11,138 bases of DNA, taken from assembly GCA_025451135.1 (NCBI GenBank), contig JANWKW010000185.1, positions 1 through 11,138 on the forward strand, given 5' to 3'. Below the pieces are notes generated by a model. It was not told the DNA's origin. It searched no databases and saw nothing but the letters and a program-made list of their open reading frames with translations. Below, one piece after another: positions 1 to 5,897 of the stretch (position 1 is its first letter; each line of letters starts with the position of its first letter). The position numbers and the translations under genes were made by a program. Source of the DNA: Vulcanimicrobiia bacterium. Lineage in GTDB: Bacteria; Vulcanimicrobiota; Vulcanimicrobiia; Vulcanimicrobiales; Vulcanimicrobiaceae.

Positions 1-292
1 CGAATGGGGATGTTCTCGTTCCCGATGCGTCGCTATTGAGTGTTGCGACCTGGACGTCCCTGGACAAGGCGACCCAGGAGAGCTACGCTCCGGTGATACT
101 CGACGTCGTCGCCGAGATCGTCTCGAAAACCGACCGCGTCTCGCAGATCGTCGCGAAATGCGAGGGGTATCATGCCGACGGCCACCGCTACGTCATCATG
201 CTCGATCCGATCCGGAAGAGCGTCCAAGCGTGGGGTAACCGCCCGCGGATTTCCCGTCTCCCGAGGAGCTCCTCGCCGAAATTCTGCGTTGA
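1..292 (+). CDS. Uma2-family (DUF820) PD-(D/E)XK nuclease-like protein, 3' part, probably frameshifted
   Basis: The gene enters from the left edge, already open at base 3. The frame reads GDVLVPDASLL, then PVILDVVAEIVSKTDR, then KCEGYHADGHRYVIMLDP and a stretch ending VQAWG. This matches the Uma2/DUF820 pattern: the PD of a predicted catalytic Asp, a V(V/A)E(I/V)xS strand, then a conserved region ending in a (V/I)xxxDP strand. Family members have a PD-(D/E)XK fold, are often multicopy, and their biological role is poorly known. After about base 238 the frame becomes rich in Arg, Ser and Pro and runs to a stop at 359. The frame one base back instead gives PPADFPSPEELLAEILR and a stop at 290-292, a typical Uma2-like C-terminus. 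One missing C near 239-244 would join the two, so I end the gene at 292. This could be a sequencing or assembly error or a real inactivating indel. The N-terminus is outside the window. Confidence 0.55.
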
Positions 293-330
293 AAGGTCTT
301 ATTGCCCGGCTTGCAGGGCGGTGGAGAACC

Positions 331-339
331 TGTGGATAA
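331..339 (-). promoter_or_regulatory. Perfect DnaA-box consensus
   Basis: The minus strand reads TTATCCACA, identical to the strong DnaA-box consensus known from E. coli oriC. It lies in the leader between the Uma2-like gene and the R3H/AAA ATPase gene, 37 bp before the chosen start codon. I found no second box nearby, so it is not an origin by itself. A single box upstream of a gene could let DnaA act as a transcriptional regulator. Chance occurrence is possible but unlikely in GC-rich sequence. Confidence 0.4.
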
Positions 340-361
340 GTCCGACCAAACGACTCTAGGG

Positions 362-370
362 AAGAGAGGG
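362..370 (+). promoter_or_regulatory. Ribosome binding site that supports the TTG start at 377
   Basis: The purine run AAGAGAGGG ends six bases before TTG 377. A competing start, GTG 332, also has a GGAG (323-326) five bases upstream. However, the codons between 332 and 376 (CTA, AGA, TCA, GTA, ACT, CAA) are unlike the GC-ending codons used in the rest of the gene. The purine run at 362-370 therefore most likely marks the real start. Confidence 0.5.
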
Positions 371-376
371 TCAGTA

Positions 377-1918
377 TTGGCGGTTAAAGCCGAGTCCATC
401 AACCCGAGTTGGGAACTCTCCCAGCTCCTCGATATCTTCCCTCTGCCGATCCGGCAAGCACTCGTCCGGCTCCCCAACTTCGAATCGATCATCGAGGTCG
501 TTTTGGATTTGGGCCGTCCGCCCGAGGCACGCTTCGAGAACGACTTCGTCTACCTCTCGGACGTCCCGGTCACGCATGAGGATATCGCTCACGTCTCGTC
601 GCGCATCTCGACGTTCGGCCCGGACAACCGCGCCGGCATCGAGCAGACCCTGCATCGCGTCAGTGCGATCCGCAATCGCACCGGCAAGATCATCGGCCTG
701 ACCTGTCGCATCGGGCGCGCCGTCTACGGCACCATCGACATCATCGTCGACGTGCTGCGCAGCGGCCAATCGATCTGCCTGCTCGGGCGACCGGGCGTCG
801 GCAAGACGACCATGCTGCGCGAATGCGCGCGCATTCTCTCCGAGACGCGCAAACGCGTCGTGATCGTCGACACCTCGAACGAGATCGCCGGCGATAGCGA
901 CATCCCGCATCCGGGCATCGGCATGTCCCGGCGCATGCAGGTCCCCGATCCGGCCGCCCAGCACGGCACCATGATCGAGGCGGTCGAGAACCACATGCCC
1001 GAGGTCATCGTCATCGACGAGATCGGCACCGAGATGGAGGCGGCCGCCGCCCGCACCATCGCCGAACGCGGCGTGACGCTGATCGGCACGGCCCACGGCC
1101 AGACCCTCGAGAACCTCCTGATGAACCCGACCCTGTCCGACCTGGTCGGCGGGATCCAGGCGGTCACCCTTTCGGACGAGGAAGCCCGCCGGCGCGGAAC
1201 CCGCAAGACGGTCCTGGAGCGCAAGGCGCCGCCGACCTTCGACGTGGTCGTCGAGATCGTCGATCGCGGACGCCTGGCCATCCACAAGAACGTCGGCGAG
1301 GTGGTCGACGCCCTGCTGCGCGGCTATCAGCCGCAGCCCGAGGTGCGTCAGCGCACCGCGAGCGGCGACGTCGCGATCGTCCAGGAGGCCGACCCCGAGT
1401 CGATGCCGCCGCTGGTCGGCGACTACGCGAACGATCCGCGCGAGGGCGAAGAGCACGACCATCCGCTCTCGATCTTCCCGTACGGCGTCTCGCGCAACAA
1501 GATCGAGCGCGCGATCCACAACCTGCGTCTGAACGCCGCTATCTCGCGGACCTGGGACGATGCCGACGTGGTCCTGACGCTCAAGACGCTCGAGCGCAAG
1601 CAGCAGCCCAAGCTCAAGCAGATCGCCTCGGACAACGTGCCGATCTACTCGATCAAGACGAACACGACCACGCAGATCCAGCTGGCGCTGCGCGACGTGT
1701 TCAACCTCGGATCGATCGACGGCGAAGAGGTCGCCCTTCGAGAAGCGGAAGAGGCGATCTATCAGGTGATGCTCACCGGCCAGAACATCGAGCTCTCCTC
1801 GCAGAGCTCGTACCTGCGGCGTCTCCAGCATCAGCTCGCCGAGAAATATCGCGTGCAGTCGCGTTCGACCGGGCTCGAACCCAACCGCCGCGTGATGATC
1901 TTCAAAGCGAGCGACTAG
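377..1918 (+). CDS. R3H domain-containing AAA ATPase, SpoIIIAA/Ycf45-like
   Basis: The predicted cytoplasmic protein has 513 residues and pairs an ATPase of the SpoIIIAA/Ycf45 type with a C-terminal R3H single-strand nucleic-acid-binding domain. Residues about 10-55 form the family's N-terminal segment (LLDIFPLPIRQAL, IIEVVLDLGRPPEARF). The ATPase core spans about 100-310, with Walker A GRPGVGKT at 137-144 and Walker B VIVIDE at 210-215. A variable acidic linker occupies about 320-365. A conserved middle region follows (YGVSRNKIERAI ... ADVVLTLK, about 366-435). The R3H domain (about 445-513) shows the R-x3-H signature, R481 to H485. Homologues occur in cyanobacteria, plastids (ycf45) and other bacteria; their exact role is unsettled. 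The start is TTG 377, with GTG 332 as the alternative. The neighbours tmk and holB suggest a replication-related setting, which is inference. A hairpin follows the stop. Confidence 0.9.
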   Translation: MAVKAESINPSWELSQLLDIFPLPIRQALVRLPNFESIIEVVLDLGRPPEARFENDFVYLSDVPVTHEDIAHVSSRISTFGPDNRAGIEQTLHRVSAIRNRTGKIIGLTCRIGRAVYGTIDIIVDVLRSGQSICLLGRPGVGKTTMLRECARILSETRKRVVIVDTSNEIAGDSDIPHPGIGMSRRMQVPDPAAQHGTMIEAVENHMPEVIVIDEIGTEMEAAAARTIAERGVTLIGTAHGQTLENLLMNPTLSDLVGGIQAVTLSDEEARRRGTRKTVLERKAPPTFDVVVEIVDRGRLAIHKNVGEVVDALLRGYQPQPEVRQRTASGDVAIVQEADPESMPPLVGDYANDPREGEEHDHPLSIFPYGVSRNKIERAIHNLRLNAAISRTWDDADVVLTLKTLERKQQPKLKQIASDNVPIYSIKTNTTTQIQLALRDVFNLGSIDGEEVALREAEEAIYQVMLTGQNIELSSQSSYLRRLQHQLAEKYRVQSRSTGLEPNRRVMIFKASD

Positions 1919-1925
1919 AACGGGT

Positions 1926-1952
1926 TCCTCGCGGCGCTCGGCGCCGCGAGGA
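1926..1952. terminator. Hairpin between convergent genes, likely bidirectional terminator
   Basis: A perfect 11-bp inverted repeat (1926-1936 with 1942-1952) encloses a five-base loop. Ten of the eleven pairs form TCCTCGCGGCG against its complement without mismatch, starting eight bases after the R3H ATPase stop and ending two bases before the stop of the opposing gene. No long T-run follows on either strand, so it is either a hairpin-only terminator or a transcript-end stabiliser. Its place between tail-to-tail genes supports a bidirectional role. Confidence 0.7.
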
Positions 1953-1954
1953 CC

Positions 1955-2647
1955 TCACATCGCCGCGACGTTCCCTTCGTCGTCGACCAGGAAGCGCGAG
2001 TCGTAAGCGAACACCTCGCCGTCTTTGACGACGCGGCTATGCACGTTGAAACGGTGTGCGGGCGGCTTTCCCGCCTGCTTGACCAGACCGCCGTAGAAGA
2101 GCTTGAGGAGCGGCGTCTGACCGGGCTTCGGCGCTTCCAGCTTGCCCGAGCGCACGAGCGTCTGGATGATCTTGTTCTGGATCGCCATCGGCAGCAGGCG
2201 GTAGGCATCGTCGGTCTGTTCCGCCATCTCTTGGTTCTGCATCTTGCGCCGGTCGGCCGGTTCGGGCGTATCGTTGACGTAGCGCACGATCAGATCCCAG
2301 TCGTCGGCCGAGACGCCTTGGAACGAGACCATGTAGCGGTGCCAGCGTTTGCCCTGATGCTCGACCGTGTCGCCGCGGACCGTCTTGACGCGGATCGGGA
2401 TCTTGTGGTCCCGGATGGCGGCGATCAGGGTGTACTCGGGTGCGGCGATCGCGGTCGGGATGATGAAGACGAGTCCGTTGGGCGAGAGCTCGATGCCGCG
2501 GCCGGCGACGCTCTTGCTCGCGTCTTTCGGATCGGCTTGCCACCACAGATGAAAGGCGCCCGGACGGCGCTTATACTGGCGCCGGTCGCCGATGCGGGTG
2601 AGAAACCACTCGAGCACGTCGCCAAGCGCGGAGTTCTCGAAAGCCAT
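1955..2647 (-). CDS. PilZ-domain protein with uncharacterised C-terminal region
   Basis: The protein has 230 residues, with no signal peptide or membrane segment visible. The N-terminal part looks like a PilZ domain, a cyclic-di-GMP receptor fold. It has an RxxxR motif (R23-QYK-R27 within RRQYKRR) and, about 25 residues later, ELSPNG at 53-58, which fits the (D/N)xSxxG motif except that Glu replaces Asp/Asn. Beta-rich sequence continues to about residue 125. The remaining ~105 residues contain an AYRLLPMAIQNKIIQTLV helix and a conserved-looking C-terminus, and I do not recognise them. ATG 2647 is preceded by AGGA with four-base spacing. The gene is convergent with the R3H/AAA ATPase gene and divergent from tmk, with only 28 bp between start codons. 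Binding of cyclic-di-GMP is inferred from motifs; no diguanylate cyclase lies in the window. Confidence 0.65.
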   Translation of the reverse strand: MAFENSALGDVLEWFLTRIGDRRQYKRRPGAFHLWWQADPKDASKSVAGRGIELSPNGLVFIIPTAIAAPEYTLIAAIRDHKIPIRVKTVRGDTVEHQGKRWHRYMVSFQGVSADDWDLIVRYVNDTPEPADRRKMQNQEMAEQTDDAYRLLPMAIQNKIIQTLVRSGKLEAPKPGQTPLLKLFYGGLVKQAGKPPAHRFNVHSRVVKDGEVFAYDSRFLVDDEGNVAAM

Positions 2648-2675
2648 GCCGTCCTATATGTCGAAGCGGTAGAGC

Positions 2676-3287
2676 ATGTTCGTCACCCTAGAAGGGATTG
2701 AAGGGAGCGGTAAGAGCACCCTGCTTGCCGGCATGCTGGAGCGGATGCGCGCCGGCGGCCTCGACGTGCTCGCGACCCGCGAACCGGGCGGGACGCCGGT
2801 CGGCGACGCCATCCGCGCGGTCGTCCTGAACCCCGGCCTGCACGTCGAGCCGCTCACCGAGGCGCTGCTGATGAACGCCTCGCGCGCCGCGCACGTGCTC
2901 GAGGTGGTCCGGCCGGCCCTGGCGGCGGGCAAGATCGTGCTCTGCGATCGCTACTACGATTCGACGCTCGCCTATCAGGGCTACGGCCGCGGTCTGGATC
3001 TAGCCATGCTGCGCGGCCTGTGCGCGGCCGCCACGGGCGGACTGGACCCCGACCTCACCTTGGTGCTGGACGTCTCGCCGGAGGTCTCGCGACGGCGCGT
3101 CGAGAGCCGCCCGGACGCCAACGACCGGCTCGATAACGAGACGCTGGCGTTCTTCACGCGGGCGCGGGCCGGTTTCTTGGAGCTGGCCATGCGGGAGCCG
3201 CGGATGCGGGTGCTCGACGGGACCGAACCGGTCGACGCCTTGATCGACGAGGCGATGGCGCTGCTGACGCAAGCCTTGGCCGCATGA
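2676..3287 (+). CDS. tmk: Thymidylate kinase (dTMP kinase)
   Basis: This cytoplasmic enzyme phosphorylates dTMP to dTDP with ATP, an essential step for making dTTP. At 203 residues it is full length for the family. The P-loop GIEGSGKST lies at 7-15, the TREPGGT substrate-binding motif at 34-40, and DRYYDSTLAYQG at 91-102 carries the DRY signature. The Arg-rich LID region (RRRVESRPDANDRLDNE) is at about 139-155. An in-frame TAG at 2670-2672, just two codons before ATG 2676, excludes a longer protein. The Shine-Dalgarno sequence is weak. The stop overlaps the holB start by four bases (ATGA), so the two genes are very likely co-transcribed and translationally coupled. The tmk-holB pairing is a common arrangement in bacteria. 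Confidence 0.97.
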   Translation: MFVTLEGIEGSGKSTLLAGMLERMRAGGLDVLATREPGGTPVGDAIRAVVLNPGLHVEPLTEALLMNASRAAHVLEVVRPALAAGKIVLCDRYYDSTLAYQGYGRGLDLAMLRGLCAAATGGLDPDLTLVLDVSPEVSRRRVESRPDANDRLDNETLAFFTRARAGFLELAMREPRMRVLDGTEPVDALIDEAMALLTQALAA

Positions 3288-4300
3288 GCGAGCTGCCGTT
3301 CGACGTCGTCGGCGCCGAAGGCCCGCGCGCATTCTTCAAGCGCATCACCAAGGCCACCATCGCGCACGGCTATCTGTTCGGCGGCCCGTCCGGTGTCGGC
3401 AAGAAGACCTTCGCGCGCCGCCTGGCGCAATCGCTGCTATGCGAAGCGCCGCACGACTCGGTGCTCGGGTACTGCGGTGTGTGCTCGTCGTGCAAGCTCT
3501 TCCAGGCCGGGACCGATACGCGCCATCCCGACTTCATCGAGTTCGTCGGCACGCTCAAGATCGGCAGTCAAGACGCGCCCATGGGCTTCTACGAAGGCGA
3601 CGAGCTCAGCGCGCGCGATATCGTGCGGCAGCTCTCGCTCGAATCGTACAGCGGCGGCATGCGCGTGCTGCTGTTGGGCGACGTCGACTTCGCGACCCAC
3701 CACGCGGCCAACGCCTTGCTCAAGTTCTTCGAAGAGCCGCCCGACGACGTCGTGCTGCTGCTCACCTCGGACGCGCCCGGCCGTTTGATCACGACCATCC
3801 GCTCGCGGCTGGTCGACGTGCACTTCGCGCCGCTGACCGGCGCACAGGTGCGCGAGGTCCTGGGGCGGCTCGGCCGCGATCCGGAGCAGGCCGAGCGCGG
3901 CGCCGCGCTCGGCCAAGGCAGCGTCACGCGCGCACTGGCGGCGCTCGGCGGCGAGGACGAGTCGTTGCGCACCCAGGTGGCGGACTGGTTTCTCACGGTC
4001 GTCGCGGGCGGCACCCCGGCCGAGACATGGGCCACCCGCGACACCCTCGACGACGGCCTGGAAGTCGTCAAGACGCTCGCTCGCGACTGGGTCGCGCTCG
4101 GTGCGGCCGGGACGAACGCGCCGCTGGTAGCGCCCGATTACGGCAGCGAAATCAAAGGCTTGCGGACGCTGGAACCGCGCGAGGCGATCGCGATGCTCGC
4201 CAAGCTCGACGACGCGCAGCGGCTCGCGCGCACGAACGTCGGCCCCGCGATGGTCGCCGAGATCGTGCGGATGGCGCTGACGAATAGAGCGCGCGGTTAG
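3284..4300 (+). CDS. holB: DNA polymerase III delta' subunit
   Basis: Delta' is the stator subunit of the clamp loader that opens and places the beta sliding clamp during DNA replication. The 338-residue protein has the AAA+ layout of this family. A P-loop-like segment GPSGVGKKT (34-42) has Lys where the canonical motif has Thr/Ser after the catalytic Lys. Delta' proteins often have degenerate nucleotide sites. A zinc module follows: C53, C64, C67 and C70 (CGVCSSC), as in E. coli delta'. NALLKFFEEPP (143-153) and LLLTSD (158-163, sensor 1) are typical. The SRC motif is present as S174-R175-L176: the Arg finger is kept but the Cys is replaced. The start overlaps the tmk stop by four bases. The stop is six bases from that of the opposing membrane-protein gene, with no clear terminator between them. 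Confidence 0.93.
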   Translation: MSELPFDVVGAEGPRAFFKRITKATIAHGYLFGGPSGVGKKTFARRLAQSLLCEAPHDSVLGYCGVCSSCKLFQAGTDTRHPDFIEFVGTLKIGSQDAPMGFYEGDELSARDIVRQLSLESYSGGMRVLLLGDVDFATHHAANALLKFFEEPPDDVVLLLTSDAPGRLITTIRSRLVDVHFAPLTGAQVREVLGRLGRDPEQAERGAALGQGSVTRALAALGGEDESLRTQVADWFLTVVAGGTPAETWATRDTLDDGLEVVKTLARDWVALGAAGTNAPLVAPDYGSEIKGLRTLEPREAIAMLAKLDDAQRLARTNVGPAMVAEIVRMALTNRARG

Positions 4301-4306
4301 ACGCGG

Positions 4307-4987
4307 CTAGGCGACGTCTTGGTACTGCTTCGCGAACGGGAACGCGAGGTACGCCAGCAGCAGCGCGGTGACGGCGGCGCCGATCAGTTTCACGACGATG
4401 TCGGGAAGGCCCGCATAGAGCGGCGAGAGCAGCATCGGCACGAACGTCGTGCAGACGACGTAGGCGATGGCGAGCAGGGCGGTCGCCCACGGATGCGCGA
4501 TGGCCGCCCGGTACGAGGCCTGGATGGCGAAGCCGGCGGGTGCGCCGCCGATGGCGGCCGCCGGCATCGTGTAGATGAGGAGAAACGCGACCACCAGCAC
4601 CAGCAGGATGGAGAGGTGGACGAACGCGCCGAGCGTTCCCGCGAAGCTGACGAGGAACGTGAACCCGATCGCGCCCATCGCGATGGTCCCGATCTTGTGC
4701 TTGGCCTCTCCCCACGCGTCGTCGAAGGTGCCCTTATAGCCCCGCCAGACGTCGCGCGCTTGGATGGTCGCGACGCCGAACGCCATCAGGTAGACGACCT
4801 GCGCGATCCATGCGTAGATGCCGGAACCGACGCCGCCGACCGGATCGGTGGTGAAGGCGCTGAGCTGGTCGAGGAGCACCGCGACGACGGCCGCGAGCAG
4901 CGGCGCCGTCACGATCGAGAGATGCCGGAACAGCAGCGGGAACGACCGGAGATACATGCCCGGATCCAGCCGGTTCCCGCTTCGCAT
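4307..4987 (-). CDS. Predicted six-helix integral membrane protein
   Basis: The 226-residue protein is strongly hydrophobic. Likely membrane helices lie at about 24-40, 56-75, 100-122, 123-145, 165-190 and 199-217. A polar loop containing DVWRGYKGTFDDAWGEAKHK (79-98) sits between helices two and three and is probably cytoplasmic. I do not recognise the family with confidence. The aromatic-rich GYKGTFDDAW loop followed by helices loosely recalls the membrane domain found next to some glycerophosphodiesterases, but no catalytic domain is present. ATG 4987 is seven bases after the phosphorylase stop on the same strand, so it is likely the second gene of that operon. Its Shine-Dalgarno is poor (AAGCGGG), which suggests coupling to upstream translation. 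The function is unknown. Confidence 0.75.
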   Translation of the reverse strand: MRSGNRLDPGMYLRSFPLLFRHLSIVTAPLLAAVVAVLLDQLSAFTTDPVGGVGSGIYAWIAQVVYLMAFGVATIQARDVWRGYKGTFDDAWGEAKHKIGTIAMGAIGFTFLVSFAGTLGAFVHLSILLVLVVAFLLIYTMPAAAIGGAPAGFAIQASYRAAIAHPWATALLAIAYVVCTTFVPMLLSPLYAGLPDIVVKLIGAAVTALLLAYLAFPFAKQYQDVA

Positions 4988-4994
4988 ATCCCGC

Positions 4995-5792
4995 TTACCC
5001 GCGCGATCCGTCGAGGGCGTGGTGGCACGAACAGTCGGCGTTCACGTCGATCGCGGCCACGATCTTGCCGATCGCGTCCTTCACGCGATCGTTGTTCTTC
5101 TTGAAGACCTCCATCACGGCGTGATGCGAGACGGGCTCCGTGCCGGGCAGGCCGACGTCGTAGTCCGTGATCAGCGAGATGTTGACGAAGCACATCTCGA
5201 GTTCGCGCGCCAGGTAGCACTCGGGGTACTGCGTCATGTTGATGACTTCCCAGCCCTGGCTCTGGAACCACTTGGACTCCGCGCGGGTGGAGAAGCGCGG
5301 ACCCTGGATGACGACGACCGTGCCGGTCTCGTGGGTATCGATGCCGAGCGAGCGCAGGGCCGTCACGGCGATCGGCCGCAGCGTCGGGCAGTACGGATCG
5401 GCGAACGAGACGTGCGTGGTGACCGGACCGTCGAAGAAGGTGTCGAGGCGTCCGGTCGTACGGTCGACGACCTGGTCGCAGACGACCATCGAGCCGGGCG
5501 CGACCTCTCTCTTGAGCGAGCCGCAGGCGTTCGGCGCGATGATGTGCTTGACGCCCAGCGCCTTCATCGCCCACAGGTTCGCGCGATAGTTGATGACCTG
5601 GGGCGGGAAGCGATGGTCCTTGCCGTGGCGGGGCAAGAACGCGACGCGTTTGCCGGCGATCTCGCCGAGCGCGACCTTATCGCTGGGCGCGCCGTACGGC
5701 GTCTCGATCCAGACCTCGCGTGCGTTCTCGATCAGCGAATAGAATCCCGATCCGCCAAAGACGCCGATATCGGCGCGTTCCGTCGTCTCCAT
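4995..5792 (-). CDS. mtnP: S-methyl-5'-thioadenosine phosphorylase family (PNP/MTAP class II)
   Basis: This enzyme family cleaves 5'-methylthioadenosine, or a related purine nucleoside, with phosphate to give the base and the 1-phosphosugar, for methionine and purine salvage. The 265-residue length is typical. GVFGGSGFY near the N-terminus and RHGKDHRFPPQVINYRANLWA form the phosphate and nucleoside sites. GPRFSTRAESK, NMTQYPECYLARE and TDYD are family signatures. C254 and C256 form a CxC motif near the C-terminus, as in the archaeal MTAP II of Sulfolobus. MTA versus inosine/MTI specificity cannot be settled by eye. The chosen start is ATG 5792 (METTERADIGVFGGSG), with GGAG three bases upstream. 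The open frame continues far upstream, but that part is antisense to the lipoprotein gene. The membrane protein follows at a seven-base gap. Confidence 0.92.
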   Translation of the reverse strand: METTERADIGVFGGSGFYSLIENAREVWIETPYGAPSDKVALGEIAGKRVAFLPRHGKDHRFPPQVINYRANLWAMKALGVKHIIAPNACGSLKREVAPGSMVVCDQVVDRTTGRLDTFFDGPVTTHVSFADPYCPTLRPIAVTALRSLGIDTHETGTVVVIQGPRFSTRAESKWFQSQGWEVINMTQYPECYLARELEMCFVNISLITDYDVGLPGTEPVSHHAVMEVFKKNNDRVKDAIGKIVAAIDVNADCSCHHALDGSRG

Positions 5793-5857
5793 AGTCTCCG
5801 TTCCGAAGCAGTGTGTCGTCGTGAGGAGCCCGCCAGGGCGCCTCGAAGGACGGGTGC

Positions 5858-5887
5858 TTTCGAGGTGCGGGACGCGTCCCCTCGAAA
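5858..5887. promoter_or_regulatory. Nested palindrome in the divergent phosphorylase/lipoprotein spacer
   Basis: The core is a perfect 12-bp palindrome GGGACGCGTCCC at 5869-5880. It is flanked by an outer inverted repeat, TTTCGAG (5858-5864) and CTCGAAA (5881-5887). A further CCTCGAA copy at 5841-5847 can pair with TTCGAGG at 5859-5865, so two alternative hairpins are possible. The element ends ten bases before the lipoprotein ATG, where no Shine-Dalgarno is visible. It could be an operator for a dimeric regulator serving both genes, or an RNA hairpin controlling lipoprotein translation. Confidence 0.4.
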
Positions 5888-5897
5888 CCCCGGTTCG

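Noticed and set aside
331..339. Replication origin at the DnaA box
   Set aside because: Only one box is present, with no AT-rich unwinding element, dnaA, dnaN or box cluster, so a regulatory site is the most that can be supported.
371..1831. 486-residue open frame on the minus strand
   Set aside because: It is fully antisense to the R3H/AAA ATPase gene, whose motifs are clear. Its product is a His/Asp/Arg/Leu-rich composition typical of a GC-rich shadow frame.
4296..4320. Terminator between holB and the membrane-protein gene
   Set aside because: Only weak, short repeats are visible around the six-base gap.
4818..5897. Upstream extension of the lipoprotein frame (899-residue open frame)
   Set aside because: It is antisense to the phosphorylase and membrane protein. 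The lipoprotein signal at 5898 marks the real N-terminus.
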